Shown: positions 9,930 to 19,033 of the stretch, piece after piece | Position numbering within the stretch: position 1 is the first letter of the stretch | How the letters are laid out: every line of letters begins with the position of its first letter | DNA from: Gammaproteobacteria bacterium | GTDB lineage: Bacteria > Pseudomonadota > Gammaproteobacteria > Pseudomonadales > CAMLJR01 | Assembly: GCA_029265075.1 (NCBI GenBank) | Contig: JAJUJZ010000018.1 | Span: 1-36,289, forward strand | Length of the DNA stretch: 36,289 nt | Direction: 5' to 3' | Translations under genes and position numbers: made by a program | Notes under the pieces: model-generated | Told to the model about the DNA's origin: nothing | Database searches by the model: none | The model's input: the letters and a program-made list of their open reading frames with translations, nothing else

Positions 9930-11396
9930 ATGAGCAACCATAACCCCATCGTCTGGACCATCGCGGGCTCTGACTCCGGTGGTGGCGCTGGCATCCAGGC
10001 CGATCTACTGACCTTCCACGATTTCGATGTGCACGGCTGCAGCGCCATCACCGCGCTTACCGCACAGAACTCGGTGGCAGTGACGCACGTCGCGGTCACG
10101 CCGCCCGAAAATCTCCGTGCCCAGCTGGAAGCGCTGGCCAGTGATCTGCCGGCGCGAGCGATCAAGCTCGGCATGCTGGCGGATGCACCGACCATCGAAA
10201 TCATCTGCGATTTCCTCGCTGGCTTCGACGGGCTGGTGGTGTGCGACCCGGTCATGGTGACGACCACCGGTGCCAGCCTGCTTGACGGGGAGGGCGGGCG
10301 CCAGCTCCGCGAGCGGCTGCTGCCGCGCGTCGATTTGCTGACTCCGAATCTCACCGAAGCGGAGGTGCTGCTGGGACGGACTATCCGCGGCACTGAGCAG
10401 ATGGCACAGGCCGCTACCGATCTGGTCGCAATGGGCGCCCGCTCGGTGCTGATCAAAGGGGGGCATGATGTCGACAACCCCTGTAGCGCTGACTTCTGGA
10501 CCGATGGCACGCAGCAGTTCTGGCTGAGTACGCCGCGGATCGACACGATTCATACCCACGGCACCGGCTGCACCCTCTCTGCCGCAATCGCCGCCGCTCT
10601 CGCGCGCGGTGAAGCGCTGGAGGATGCGCTGGTGCTCGGCAAAATGTACGTAACGCAGGGCTTGCGGGTGTCGCGACGGCCCGGCACCGGCCCCGGTCCG
10701 GTGGCGCATCGCGGCTTCCCGCGCCGGCTGGCAGATCTGCCGATGCTCAGCGCCGACAATCCGCAGCCGGACGCCGGTGTACGTTTTCCTGACTGTGGGG
10801 GCGAACTCGGGCTCTACCCGGTGGTCGATACCGCGGACTGGATAGAACGGCTGCTGCCGCTGGGGGTCAGGACCATCCAGCTGCGCAACAAGACGTTGCA
10901 GGGCGACGCGCTGGCGGCGGAAGTGGCGCGCGCGGTCGAGCTGTCTCGTGAGTACGGGGCCCGGCTGTTCATCAATGATTACTGGGAGCTCGCGATTCAG
11001 CACGGCGCCTATGGCGTACATCTGGGCCAGGAAGATCTGGACGATGCCGATATCGCCGCCATCCGCAGGGCGGGGCTGCGGCTTGGGATCAGTACTCATA
11101 GCTGGGCGGAAATTGCGCGCGCTCATGCGCTGCGACCGAGCTATATCGCGATCGGACCGATCTTCCCGACTACGACAAAGGTGATGAAGTTCTCTGAACG
11201 GGGCATTGATCGGCTCCAGCAGTGGGTGGATCTCCTGCGGGAGGACTACACTCTGACTGCGATTGGAGGAATCAACCGCGAGCGCGCACCGCAGGTGCTG
11301 GCCACGGGCGTGGGCAGCTGTGCGCTGGTCACGGCCATTACGCTGGCCAGCGACTACCGCGCCGAAACGGCTGGCTTGCTGGCCCTGCATCAGTAG
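9930..11396 (+). CDS. thiDE: Bifunctional HMP(-P) kinase / thiamine-phosphate synthase (ThiD-ThiE fusion)
   Basis: The 488-residue protein joins two enzymes. Residues about 1-265 are ThiD, which phosphorylates hydroxymethylpyrimidine and its monophosphate: [17 protein letters not shown] at the N-terminus, KLGMLAD, DPVMV, the anion-hole motif [18 protein letters not shown] linker of about 25 residues follows. Residues about 291-488 are ThiE, which couples HMP-PP to thiazole phosphate: [49 protein letters not shown] and TAIGGI. Both active sites look intact. The start at 9930 has no clear ribosome-binding site, which may mean coupling to thiG 66 bases upstream. Fused ThiDE proteins are known in several proteobacteria. 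It is the last biosynthetic gene of this operon; the resulting TMP is the substrate of ThiL. Confidence 0.95.
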   Translation: MSNHNPIVWTIAGSDSGGGAGIQADLLTFHDFDVHGCSAITALTAQNSVAVTHVAVTPPENLRAQLEALASDLPARAIKLGMLADAPTIEIICDFLAGFDGLVVCDPVMVTTTGASLLDGEGGRQLRERLLPRVDLLTPNLTEAEVLLGRTIRGTEQMAQAATDLVAMGARSVLIKGGHDVDNPCSADFWTDGTQQFWLSTPRIDTIHTHGTGCTLSAAIAAALARGEALEDALVLGKMYVTQGLRVSRRPGTGPGPVAHRGFPRRLADLPMLSADNPQPDAGVRFPDCGGELGLYPVVDTADWIERLLPLGVRTIQLRNKTLQGDALAAEVARAVELSREYGARLFINDYWELAIQHGAYGVHLGQEDLDDADIAAIRRAGLRLGISTHSWAEIARAHALRPSYIAIGPIFPTTTKVMKFSERGIDRLQQWVDLLREDYTLTAIGGINRERAPQVLATGVGSCALVTAITLASDYRAETAGLLALHQ

Positions 11397-11449
11397 CGGG
11401 GCCAGCAAGTTCTGGTAGCGCGTGATGGATCATTCAATGGAATGCAGGC

Positions 11450-11677
11450 ATGGCTGCCATCTGGGTTTCACTACAACGTGCTTATCTGCCGCTGCTGCTG
11501 ATCGGGCTGGCGTCCGGACTGCTGGCGCTCATTCCCACCGTGGGCTGGCTGCTGGGCTGCCTGCTGTTCGTGCTGGGCTGGCGCTATGCGCGACGCACCC
11601 GGTTCGTCGCGGACGCGCTGGTGGTTATCGCCATCTGGCTACTGTTGCAGTGGTTCAAGGTCCAGCTTGGCGGTTGA
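11450..11677 (+). CDS. Small membrane protein of unknown function
   Basis: This 75-residue frame starts MAAIWVSLQRAY. It has three hydrophobic segments (about residues 13-28, 30-43 and 54-68) separated by a short basic turn (RYARRTR) and ends KVQLGG, a plausible small inner-membrane protein. The hydrophobic and basic residue pattern is what one expects from a real gene. The competing frame across the same DNA (11422-11727) gives a composition typical of a shadow. The ribosome-binding site is weak (ATGGA at about 11437). It lies in the thiDE-ribA gap and could be cotranscribed with the thi operon. I do not recognise a family. Confidence 0.5.
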   Translation: MAAIWVSLQRAYLPLLLIGLASGLLALIPTVGWLLGCLLFVLGWRYARRTRFVADALVVIAIWLLLQWFKVQLGG

Positions 11678-11764
11678 AAACGGTCGGCAGCACGCCGCAA
11701 TACCCAAAACCGCCAGCGGCCCGGTAAACTAAGCCCCTCTTTTTTGTCGTTCCCGGAGCCAGCC

Positions 11765-12367
11765 GTGCCAGTCCGTTATGTCGCCTCATCCCGCCTCCCC
11801 ACTCAATGGGCGGAGTTCGAGCTACATGGCTTTCAGGAAACCGGAAACGGTAAGGAGCATGTCGCCCTGACCCTGGGCGATGTCAGCGACGGCGCGCCGG
11901 TACTGGCGCGCATGCATTCCGAATGTCTCACCGGCGACGCCCTGTTCAGCCGGCGCTGTGACTGCGGCCCTCAGCTGGAGGCGGCCCTGCAGCGGATTGC
12001 GGCGGAGGGGCGCGGTGCGCTGCTCTATCTGCGTCAGGAAGGGCGCGGCATCGGCCTGCTCAACAAGATTCGCGCCTACCATCTGCAGGATCAGGGCTTT
12101 GATACCGTCGAAGCGAATGTAAAGCTCGGCTTCGAGGCCGACATGCGCAGCTACGATGTGTGCGAGAACATGCTGGCCCACCTCGGCATCAAGTCGGTGC
12201 GCCTGATGACCAATAATCCGCGCAAGGTTGATGCGCTGGTGCGAGCCGGTGTTACCGTGGTCGAGCGCCTGCCCCTGCATGTCGGCCACAATCCCGACAA
12301 CAAGCAGTACATCGCCACCAAGCGCGGCAAGCTCGGCCACCTGTTCGATCATCAGGCGGAGAGCTGA
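11765..12367 (+). CDS. ribA: GTP cyclohydrolase II RibA (stand-alone, intact)
   Basis: RibA opens the imidazole ring of GTP, the first step of the guanine branch of riboflavin synthesis. The protein carries the complete zinc and catalytic motif [20 protein letters not shown], with its three cysteines, and the GTP-binding [17 protein letters not shown]. Both are absent from the RibA-like half of RibBA at the window start. I chose GTG 11765, preceded by GGAG at 11755-11758, giving 200 residues, close to the usual 196-200. A TTG at 11744 is an alternative. The gene is 87 bases after the small membrane gene and separate from ribBA-ribH. Confidence 0.95.
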   Translation: MPVRYVASSRLPTQWAEFELHGFQETGNGKEHVALTLGDVSDGAPVLARMHSECLTGDALFSRRCDCGPQLEAALQRIAAEGRGALLYLRQEGRGIGLLNKIRAYHLQDQGFDTVEANVKLGFEADMRSYDVCENMLAHLGIKSVRLMTNNPRKVDALVRAGVTVVERLPLHVGHNPDNKQYIATKRGKLGHLFDHQAES

Positions 12368-12460
12368 CCTTTCCGCGATTGCGCTTTTTTGCGAACCCCA
12401 GCAAGAACCTTTGTCAGGCTGCACAGTCCCAAAGCTGTTACCCACAACAGGAGAGCAGTG

Positions 12461-12652
12461 ATGGGCAGCACCGGTGACAAAATGAAAGGCAAAGCCAACG
12501 AGATGATCGGTCGTGGCAAGCAGGGCCTGGGTGAAGCCACGGGTGACCGCGACATGAAAGCGCGGGGTCAGGGCCAGGAGCTGCGCGGCAAAGGCCAGCA
12601 GCTGAAAGGCGACGTCAAACAAGCCATCAAACGGGGCGTCGACGACGTCTGA
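12461..12652 (+). CDS. CsbD-family stress-response protein
   Basis: The 63-residue, highly charged, glycine- and lysine-rich product (starting MGSTGDKMKGKANE, with GRGKQGLGEATGD) has the repetitive amphipathic pattern of CsbD-family proteins. These are general-stress proteins of unknown biochemical role. ATG 12461 has AGGAG at 12449-12453. An upstream in-frame start at 12389 lacks this support. A strong terminator follows immediately. The gene is 93 bases after ribA and may have its own promoter. Confidence 0.85.
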   Translation: MGSTGDKMKGKANEMIGRGKQGLGEATGDRDMKARGQGQELRGKGQQLKGDVKQAIKRGVDDV

Positions 12653-12659
12653 GTCTGGC

Positions 12660-12707
12660 AAAAAAGGCTGTGTCGCGCGGCGCTCTGCCGACGCCGCAGC
12701 CTTTTTT
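12660..12707. terminator. Bidirectional intrinsic terminator between csbD-like gene and dxs
   Basis: AAAAAAGGCTG (12660-12670) pairs with CAGCCTTTTTT (12697-12707), with a GC-rich 26-base insert that can fold further. A T-run follows on the plus strand, and the A-run on the left arm gives the same on the minus strand. It can therefore end both the csbD-like transcript and the convergent xseB-ispA-dxs transcript. Confidence 0.85.
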
Positions 12708-12762
12708 ATTTCTCACCTCACCTGATCAGGTCAGTCCCGTGGCAGCACGACGGGGCGACCTG

Positions 12763-14709
12763 TCAGGGTGCCTCGCCGCGCAATGACCGCAGCGCAGGCC
12801 GAATGTCGAGCAGCGTCATGCGCTGCCGGATCGAGCGCTCGATGCCGGTACTGTCGAGTCCCTGCAGACTGAGCAGCTCCGCATGCTTGCCATGCTCGAT
12901 AAAGCGGTCCGGCAGACCCAGCTGCAGCACCGGCATGGTGATGCCGCGTGCCGCCAGCAGTTCCATGACGGCACTGCCGGCGCCGCCGGCGATCACATTT
13001 TCTTCCACCGTCACCAGCAGCTGATGCTGCTCCGCCAGTTCGAGAATCAATGCTTCATCCAGCGGTTTCACGAAGCGCATGTCGGCCACGGTGGCGTCGA
13101 TCGACGCGGCGGCTTCGCGTGCGGCGCCCAGCAGGGTGCCGAAATTGAGAATGGCCACATCGCTGCCTTCGCGTACCACGATACCCTTGCCGAGCGGCAA
13201 TGCCGTCATGGTCTGCTCGATCCGGGCACCCGGTCCGGTACCGCGCGGATACCGCACCGCGGCCGGGCCGTTATGGCAATAGCCGGTGTATAGAAGCTGG
13301 CGCGCTTCATTCTCGTCCGACGGCGCCATGATCACCATGTTCGGAATGCAGCGCAGGAAGGAGAGATCAAAAGCGCCGGCGTGGGTCGGACCGTCCTCGC
13401 CGACCAGGCCGGCGCGATCGATGGCGAACAGAACATCAAGGTCCTGCAGCGCGACGTCATGAATCAGCTGATCGTAGGCGCGCTGCAGGAAAGTGGAGTA
13501 GATCGCTACCACCGGCTTCATGCCGTCGCAGGCAAGCCCGGCCGCCAGCGTGACCGCGTGCTGTTCGGCGATCGCCACGTCGATATAGCGGTCGGGAAAA
13601 CGCTCGGCAAAGCCCATCATGCCCGAGCCTTCGCCCATGGCCGGGGTAATGCCCACCAGTCGTTCGTCGACTGCGGCGATGTCGCACAGCCAGTCGCCAA
13701 AGACGTCCTGGTATTTGCGGGCTCTGACGGGCACCAGTGACTCCGGTTCGCGCTCGGGCGGCTCGATCTTGGTAAGCGACGGGCTCGGCGTGGAGAGCGC
13801 ATGGTAGCCGACGGGGTCGCTTTCAGCGGGCGCGAACCCCTTGCCCTTGCGGGTGATGGCATGCAGCAGCTTGGGACCGGGCAGGTCGCGCATATTGCGC
13901 AGCGTCGGGATGAGGGTGGCCAGGTCGTGACCGTCGATCGGTCCGATGTAGTTGAAGCCGAGTTCCTCGAACAGCGTGCCGGGCGACACCATCCCTTTCA
14001 TATGGCCTTCGGCGCGCCTGGCGAAATCCCAGGCCGGCGGAATCCGGGACAGTACCTTCTTGCTGCCGCTGCGCAGGCTGTTGTAGACCTTCGAGGCCCA
14101 GATCCGTGCAAAGTAAGTATTGAGGCCGCCGGTGTTGCGCGAGATCGACATCTGGTTGTCATTGAGGATGACCATCATGTCGGTCTTGCAGTGCGCAGCG
14201 TGGGTAAGCGCCTCGAACGCCATGCCGGCGGTCATGGCGCCATCGCCGATGACTGCCACGGTTCTGCGGTCGCTGTCGGTGTAGCGGGCAGCGAGCGCCA
14301 TGCCCAGCGCGGCACTGATGCTGGTACTGGAATGGCCGACGCCAAACGTGTCGTAGGGGCTTTCGCCGCGTTTGGGGAAACCAGCCAGTCCGCCCAGCTG
14401 CCGCATAGTATGCATCTGCTCGCGGCGGCCGGTGAGGATCTTGTGCGGATAGGTCTGATGGCCCACGTCCCAGACCAGCCGATCCTCCGGCGTATCGAAC
14501 AGGTAGTGCAGGGCGATGGTGAGTTCGACCACGCCCAGTCCGGCGCCGAAATGTCCGCCCGTCTGGCCGACCGTATACAGCAGGAAGGCGCGCAGCTCTT
14601 CCGCCAGGCGCGGCAGGTCGCTCTCCGCCAGCTGTTTCAGATCAGCCGGAGAGGCGATGGTGTCGAGCAGCGGAGTCGACGGACGCTGTTGCGGAATCTC
14701 GTGAAACAT
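12763..14709 (-). CDS. dxs: 1-deoxy-D-xylulose-5-phosphate synthase
   Basis: Dxs condenses pyruvate and glyceraldehyde 3-phosphate to deoxyxylulose phosphate, the entry point of the MEP isoprenoid pathway and a precursor of the thiamine thiazole. It is itself TPP-dependent. Recognisable blocks are [36 protein letters not shown], the TPP-binding [14 protein letters not shown] (Gly155-Asp156-Gly157), and the transketolase-like [18 protein letters not shown]. From ATG 14709 the protein has 648 residues (family usually 620-650). In-frame starts at 14778 and 14829 would add proline-rich, poorly conserved residues. It is last in the xseB-ispA-dxs order typical of gammaproteobacteria, 162 bases after ispA measured from this start. 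Confidence 0.96.
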   Translation of the reverse strand: MFHEIPQQRPSTPLLDTIASPADLKQLAESDLPRLAEELRAFLLYTVGQTGGHFGAGLGVVELTIALHYLFDTPEDRLVWDVGHQTYPHKILTGRREQMHTMRQLGGLAGFPKRGESPYDTFGVGHSSTSISAALGMALAARYTDSDRRTVAVIGDGAMTAGMAFEALTHAAHCKTDMMVILNDNQMSISRNTGGLNTYFARIWASKVYNSLRSGSKKVLSRIPPAWDFARRAEGHMKGMVSPGTLFEELGFNYIGPIDGHDLATLIPTLRNMRDLPGPKLLHAITRKGKGFAPAESDPVGYHALSTPSPSLTKIEPPEREPESLVPVRARKYQDVFGDWLCDIAAVDERLVGITPAMGEGSGMMGFAERFPDRYIDVAIAEQHAVTLAAGLACDGMKPVVAIYSTFLQRAYDQLIHDVALQDLDVLFAIDRAGLVGEDGPTHAGAFDLSFLRCIPNMVIMAPSDENEARQLLYTGYCHNGPAAVRYPRGTGPGARIEQTMTALPLGKGIVVREGSDVAILNFGTLLGAAREAAASIDATVADMRFVKPLDEALILELAEQHQLLVTVEENVIAGGAGSAVMELLAARGITMPVLQLGLPDRFIEHGKHAELLSLQGLDSTGIERSIRQRMTLLDIRPALRSLRGEAP

Positions 14710-14870
14710 GGGCGCCTGTTGAGTTGGGTTGGCTGACCGACCGCCCGGCGGAAGGGACACCCGTCCAGGCTGCGTCATCGCGTGATGATACCTGTCGATA
14801 AAGGCGACAAGAGGCGCATTGTAAACCAAATGCGCACGCGCCCGCCGAGCGGCGTGCGGGCGCCACCGGC

Positions 14871-15794
14871 TCAGTGGGTGCGGTCGATAATGAACGCCGC
14901 CAGCCGTCGCAGTGGTTCGGCGCTGCCGCTGAACTGAGCCAGCGCCGCTACCGCTTCCTCGTACAGGCGGCCCGCTTCCGCCTGGGCTTCAGCCAGCCCC
15001 AGCAGCGCCGGGTAGGTCGGCTTGGCACGGGCGGCGTCGGCCCCCGACTGCTTGCCGAGGGTGGCCGTTTCGCCGGTGACATCGAGAATGTCGTCCTGCA
15101 CTTGAAACGCCAGGCCGATGGCAGTGGCATAGCGATCCAGCGCCGCGAGTTCGTCAGCATCACCACCAGCGGCCAGCGCGCCCATTCTCACCGCTGCGCG
15201 GATCAGGGCTCCCGTCTTGAGGCGGTGCATCTGTTCTAGCTGATCGATATCGATCTGCTGCCGGGCTGAGCCGAGGTCGATCGCCTGGCCGCCGACCATG
15301 CCCCGTGGTCCGGCCGCTGCCGCCAGGGTGCGGACCAGCGCCAGCCGGACCTCGGGGCTGGCGCCGGGAAGATCGCACAGCAGCTCGAAGGCGCGACTCT
15401 GCAGGGCGTCACCGGCAAGAATCGCGGTCGGTTCGTCAAACGCCCGGTGACAGGTGGGCTGGCCGCGCCGCAGGTCATCATTGTCCATGGCCGGCAGGTC
15501 GTCGTGAATCAGCGAGTAGGCATGAATATATTCCACGGCGGCGGCGACGTGGTCGAGCTGGTCGGCCGTCACCCCGGGATTGACCGCCTGGCCCGCGGCA
15601 TAGACCAGCACCGGGCGAATCCGTTTGCCGCCGACCAGCAGGCTGTAGCGCATCGCTTCGGTCAGGCGCTCCAGATGCGGCTCGGCCAGACCGAGGCCAA
15701 ACTCTGACTCCGCGCCGTCCAGCAGCTCCGCCAGTACGCGATCTGCGCGCTGACGGGCGTGCTCGAGGTAATCTTCGAAGCTGGCGTCGCTCAT
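14871..15794 (-). CDS. ispA: Farnesyl diphosphate synthase (geranyltranstransferase)
   Basis: IspA condenses isopentenyl diphosphate with dimethylallyl and geranyl diphosphate to give farnesyl diphosphate. The 307-residue protein has the first aspartate-rich motif [10 protein letters not shown] (98-107) followed by [12 protein letters not shown], and the second, DDILD (234-238), within [19 protein letters not shown] near residue 55 binds diphosphate. The ATG overlaps the xseB stop codon (ATGA at 15794-15791), so translation is probably coupled. dxs lies downstream on the same strand. Confidence 0.95.
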   Translation of the reverse strand: MSDASFEDYLEHARQRADRVLAELLDGAESEFGLGLAEPHLERLTEAMRYSLLVGGKRIRPVLVYAAGQAVNPGVTADQLDHVAAAVEYIHAYSLIHDDLPAMDNDDLRRGQPTCHRAFDEPTAILAGDALQSRAFELLCDLPGASPEVRLALVRTLAAAAGPRGMVGGQAIDLGSARQQIDIDQLEQMHRLKTGALIRAAVRMGALAAGGDADELAALDRYATAIGLAFQVQDDILDVTGETATLGKQSGADAARAKPTYPALLGLAEAQAEAGRLYEEAVAALAQFSGSAEPLRRLAAFIIDRTH

Positions 15795-16051
15795 ATGTCG
15801 TCGGCTTCGTCGTCAGCAGATTCAGCTGCCATATCAAATGGTGCCGTCGCGCCCTGCTCGGACAGCAGCAGTTCCACTTTCTGTTCCGCGCTGGCCAGTG
15901 CCTGCTGGCACTCCCGCGTGAGCCGGATGCCGCGCTCAAATGCCTGCAGAGACTCTTCCAGCGTCATATCGCCGCTTTCCATCGACTGCACCAGCGATTC
16001 CAGTTCGCCGAGCGCGCGCTCGAAATCGAGCGGCTTTTTGCTCTTCGCCAT
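15791..16051 (-). CDS. xseB: Exodeoxyribonuclease VII small subunit
   Basis: XseB assembles with XseA into exonuclease VII, a single-strand-specific DNA nuclease. The 86-residue product has the diagnostic small-subunit core [20 protein letters not shown] followed by [20 protein letters not shown] and a coiled-coil region, with an acidic tail. The ribosome-binding site GAGGG lies seven to eight bases before the ATG. It overlaps ispA by four bases. xseA is not in the window. A perfect TATAAT lies upstream on the minus strand (16083-16078). Confidence 0.95.
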   Translation of the reverse strand: MAKSKKPLDFERALGELESLVQSMESGDMTLEESLQAFERGIRLTRECQQALASAEQKVELLLSEQGATAPFDMAAESADDEADDI

Positions 16052-16077
16052 GGTTTGCCCTCATCGGTTCGCGGCGG

Positions 16078-16083
16078 ATTATA
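16078..16083 (-). promoter_or_regulatory. -10 element upstream of xseB-ispA-dxs
   Basis: Read on the minus strand, 16083-16078 is a perfect TATAAT. It would start transcription about 20 bases before the xseB start codon. No good -35 element is seen 16-18 bases upstream, so this is a partial match in the divergent gap. Confidence 0.4.
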
Positions 16084-16181
16084 CGTGAGGTGGCGGCCCC
16101 GGCGCGTTTCCGTGGAAAGCTTTCGTTGCGTGCTAACATCGGCCGCTTTCCCCACGGTTCAGCAGCGCACGGTCGGACGGT

Positions 16182-17081
16182 ATGAAGCGAGCAGCAGGCA
16201 AACGAAAGGTGCTGAGCACCATGCTGGCTGGTCTGCTGACCCTGGTCGCACCGCTCTCATGGGGCGCGGCGCCACTGCGGGTCGCTTCTACCAATCTCTG
16301 CGCCGATCAGCTGCTGCTGATGCTGCTGCCCCGGGAACGTATCGCGTCCCTGAGTTACTGGGCGGTGCGCGCCGAATCGCCGCTGGCCGCCCAGGCAGCT
16401 GGCCTGCCGCTCAATCATGGCCTGGTGGAAGAGGTGTTGCCGCACAACCCCGATCTGATTCTGGTGGGCCGCTATAACGATGTGGCGCTGGTCAACAGCC
16501 TGCGCCGGGTTGGACAGGCGGTGGCGATCGTCGAAGTGCCGGCCTCGCTGGCGGAGGCGGCGACGCTGATTACCGCAGTGGGCGAACTGGTGGCGAGCCC
16601 CGGCCGCGCGGCGGCGTTACGCGCCGAATTCGAAGCACGGCTGGCGCGCATCCTGCCGGTGCCGGCCGAGCAGCGTCCGCTCGCTGTCATCTATGCCCCC
16701 AACGGTGTCACACCCGGTCGTGGCACGGTGCTGGATGAAGTTGTCGCCCGGGCGGGGCTGCGCAATCTCGCTGCCGAACTCGGTATTGAGGGCTACGGTG
16801 CCCTGTCGCTGGAGACAGTGCTCAATGCTGCTCCCGACCTGCTTATTATCGAGGGCGAACTGAACGAGACGGCCGACTCGCTGGCGCACCGGCAGCTGCA
16901 GCATCCGGCACTGGCTGAGCTGGCAGAGCGTACGCCAGTGGTGGGACTGCCGGCGCGTTTCACCCAATGTGTGGGTCCCGCCACCGTGGAGGCTATTGAG
17001 CGACTGGCGGCCGCCCGCGCCCGGTTGCTGGCGGGCGCTGCGCACCACAGTGCGGCCCGGTCTGGCGAAGTCCGGCCATGA
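16182..17081 (+). CDS. Periplasmic substrate-binding protein of a metal-chelate/corrinoid ABC importer (BtuF/FecB-like)
   Basis: The 299-residue protein starts with a basic signal peptide (MKRAAGKRKVLSTMLAGLL, probable cleavage near residue 28-30). It then follows the class III (TroA-like) binding-protein pattern: RVASTNLCADQLLLMLLPRE, ERIASLSYWAVRAESPLAA, EVLPHNPDLILVGRYND and a C-terminal VGLPARFTQCVGPATVEAIE. These resemble proteins binding vitamin B12 or ferric siderophores. The sequence alone does not settle the substrate. The stop codon overlaps the permease start (ATGA at 17078-17081). No TonB-dependent receptor and no cobalamin riboswitch is visible nearby. Confidence 0.8.
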   Translation: MKRAAGKRKVLSTMLAGLLTLVAPLSWGAAPLRVASTNLCADQLLLMLLPRERIASLSYWAVRAESPLAAQAAGLPLNHGLVEEVLPHNPDLILVGRYNDVALVNSLRRVGQAVAIVEVPASLAEAATLITAVGELVASPGRAAALRAEFEARLARILPVPAEQRPLAVIYAPNGVTPGRGTVLDEVVARAGLRNLAAELGIEGYGALSLETVLNAAPDLLIIEGELNETADSLAHRQLQHPALAELAERTPVVGLPARFTQCVGPATVEAIERLAAARARLLAGAAHHSAARSGEVRP

Positions 17082-18076
17082 AGGTCGTGATGCGGCCAAT
17101 CGCTTATCACTGGCTGCTGGCCGGGCTGGCAGCAGCACTGCTGCTGGCGCTCGGGCTGGTGCTGCAGCAGGGGCCGATGACGCTGAACTGGCAGGCGGCG
17201 TTGTTCGAGGCAGGGAGTGTGGATGCCACCATTCTCTGGCAGGTGCGGCTGCCACGCGCACTGCTGGCGGTAGCGGTAGGCGCCACACTGGGACTGGCGG
17301 GCGCGGCGTTGCAGGGCCTGCTGCGTAACCCGCTGGCCGGGCCGGACCTGATCGGAGTAACCAGCTGCGCGGCGTTCGGCGCGGTGATCACCCTCTATTT
17401 CGGGCTGGCCGGGCTCGCCTGGTTTGCGTTGCCGGCGGGCGGTATGGTCGGTGCTGCGCTGGCGGTACTGCTGATCTGGCTGCTGGCGGGCAGCCGCGGC
17501 GGCGCGCTGATCCTGATACTGGCGGGCATCGCCATCAGCTCGATGGTCTCCGCCCTGACGGCGCTGGCGCTGAGCCTTGCGCCCAACCCGTTCGCGATGA
17601 GCGAGATTGTCTACTGGCTGCTGGGCTCGCTGGCCAATCGCAGCGGTGCTGATCTCGCCATCAGCCTGCCATTCATGGCGACCGGCTGGGTCCTGCTGCT
17701 CTCCTGTGGCCGCTATCTTGATGCACTGACACTCGGCGAAGAGAGCGCGCGTACGCTCGGCTTTCCGGCGTCAGCAGCACGCTGGCGGCTGGTCATCGGC
17801 GTCGCGCTCAGCGTAGGGGCGGCGGTTTCGGTCAGCGGCAATATCGGCTTCATCGGGCTGGTGGTGCCGCACCTGATGCGCCCCTGGGTCGGCCATCGGC
17901 CCGGCCGGCTGCTGGCGGCGAGTGCGCTGGCTGGTGCCCTGCTGTTGCTGCTCGCCGACCTGCTGGTGCAGTGGTTCCCCACCACGCAGGAGCTGAAGCT
18001 TGGCGTGATCACGGCGCTGCTCGGCGGGCCGTTCTTCCTCCATCTTGTTTACAGCGCGCGCAGCCGCGCCGCCTGA
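17078..18076 (+). CDS. FecCD/BtuC-type ABC transporter permease
   Basis: This 332-residue, very hydrophobic protein shows the family landmarks of the FecCD permeases: RLPRALLAVAVGATLGLAGA near residue 50, LQGLLRNPLAGPDLIGVTSC immediately after, and the C-terminal NIGFIGLVVPHLMRPWVGHR, the loop that contacts the ATPase. About ten transmembrane helices are expected. It forms the channel of the importer with the binding protein upstream (4-base overlap) and the ATPase downstream (9-base gap). The substrate is probably a corrinoid or ferric chelate. Confidence 0.9.
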   Translation: MKVVMRPIAYHWLLAGLAAALLLALGLVLQQGPMTLNWQAALFEAGSVDATILWQVRLPRALLAVAVGATLGLAGAALQGLLRNPLAGPDLIGVTSCAAFGAVITLYFGLAGLAWFALPAGGMVGAALAVLLIWLLAGSRGGALILILAGIAISSMVSALTALALSLAPNPFAMSEIVYWLLGSLANRSGADLAISLPFMATGWVLLLSCGRYLDALTLGEESARTLGFPASAARWRLVIGVALSVGAAVSVSGNIGFIGLVVPHLMRPWVGHRPGRLLAASALAGALLLLLADLLVQWFPTTQELKLGVITALLGGPFFLHLVYSARSRAA

Positions 18077-18085
18077 GGAGCCGGG

Positions 18086-18877
18086 GTGAGCGCACTGACT
18101 GCCAGGGAAATCTCGCTGAGTGCTGATGAGCGTCTGCTGCTCGAGCATGTCAGCTTTCACGTCGCCTGCGGCGAGCTGGTGGGGCTGATCGGTCCCAATG
18201 GCGCCGGCAAGTCAACGCTCATGCGCGCGCTGGCGGGACTGGCGCCGTGTCAGGCGGGGGCGGTGCTCTGCGGCGATCGGCCGCTGAGTGAGCTGGCGCC
18301 CGCGCAGCGCGCGCGGCTGCTGGGTTATCTGCCGCAGGGAGCCATACCGCACTGGCCGCTGCCGGTCGAGGCGGTGGTGGAGCTGGGGCGGCTGCCGCAC
18401 CGGCGCTGGTGGCAGGCGACTACAGCCGCCGATCGACTGGCGGTCGAGCGGGCGCTCGGCATGGCCGACGTGCATCATCTGCGCGGCCGGCCGGTCACCC
18501 AGCTGTCAGGCGGCGAGCGGCTGCGCGTGTTGCTGGCGCGCCTGTTTGCCACCGACCCGCTGTTTATTCTGGCTGATGAGCCTGTTGCCGCGCTCGATCC
18601 TTATCATCAGCTGCAGATCATGGAACTGCTGCGTGCACACACCCGTGAGCGTCAGGCCGGGCGCGGCGGCGTCGTGGTGGTGCTGCACGACCTCAATCTG
18701 GCAGCGCGCTTCTGCGACCGGCTGGTACTGCTGGCCAATGGCCGGGTTGCCGTGACCGGGGCACCGCGTGAGGTACTGCAGCCGCAATGGCTGCGCGCGG
18801 TCTACGGTGTGGAGCCGCGTCTGCTTGAAAGTGATGGCGAATTTGCGGTCGTGCCGTGGCGGCGTCTGCCAGATTGA
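18086..18877 (+). CDS. BtuD/FecE-type ABC transporter ATPase
   Basis: The 263-residue cytoplasmic ATPase powers the importer encoded by the two preceding genes. Walker A is GPNGAGKST (36-44), the signature LSGGE is at 140-144, and Walker B is LFILADEP (159-166). The switch histidine lies in VVVLHDLNLAARFCDRL. It belongs to the metal-chelate/B12 subgroup of ABC ATPases. The GTG start at 18086 is supported by TGAGGAG at 18074-18080. It ends the three-gene operon. Confidence 0.93.
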   Translation: MSALTAREISLSADERLLLEHVSFHVACGELVGLIGPNGAGKSTLMRALAGLAPCQAGAVLCGDRPLSELAPAQRARLLGYLPQGAIPHWPLPVEAVVELGRLPHRRWWQATTAADRLAVERALGMADVHHLRGRPVTQLSGGERLRVLLARLFATDPLFILADEPVAALDPYHQLQIMELLRAHTRERQAGRGGVVVVLHDLNLAARFCDRLVLLANGRVAVTGAPREVLQPQWLRAVYGVEPRLLESDGEFAVVPWRRLPD

Positions 18878-18896
18878 GCCGGCTCGCCACTGTTGA

Positions 18897-18926
18897 TTGA
18901 AAACTGACCACTACCCGATCAATAAT
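18897..18926 (+). promoter_or_regulatory. Candidate sigma70 promoter of the HNH gene
   Basis: TTGAAA (18897-18902) and AATAAT (18921-18926) are 18 bases apart, each 5/6 to consensus. Transcription would start near 18933, giving a leader of about 100 bases. That leader contains the 7-bp hairpin GCACCGG/CCGGTGC (18981-18999), which has no T-run. Confidence 0.5.
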
Positions 18927-19033
18927 GGGCAAGCCTGTCGCGGGCAGCGGCCCCGCAAGGCCGCCAGCAGTCATCCACGAGCACCGGCCGTTCCGGTGCA
19001 GCAGATGTGGCTCACCCTGACGGGAGCCGATTC

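Noticed and set aside
10005-11408. A 467-codon minus-strand frame across thiDE
   Set aside because: It is antisense to a fused enzyme with both active sites intact; composition is shadow-like.
16131-16139. Extended -10 (TGCTAACAT) for the BtuF-like operon
   Set aside because: It is only 4/6 to the -10 consensus and no -35 is found at usual spacing, so it is too weak to annotate.
16052-16181. Cobalamin riboswitch or Fur box in front of the BtuF-like gene
   Set aside because: The 130-base gap has no B12-box-like core, and no convincing iron-box dyad was seen.
18981-18999. GCACCGG/CCGGTGC hairpin as a terminator of the ABC importer operon
   Set aside because: The stem is perfect but no T-run follows, and it lies downstream of the HNH promoter, so it is more likely leader structure.
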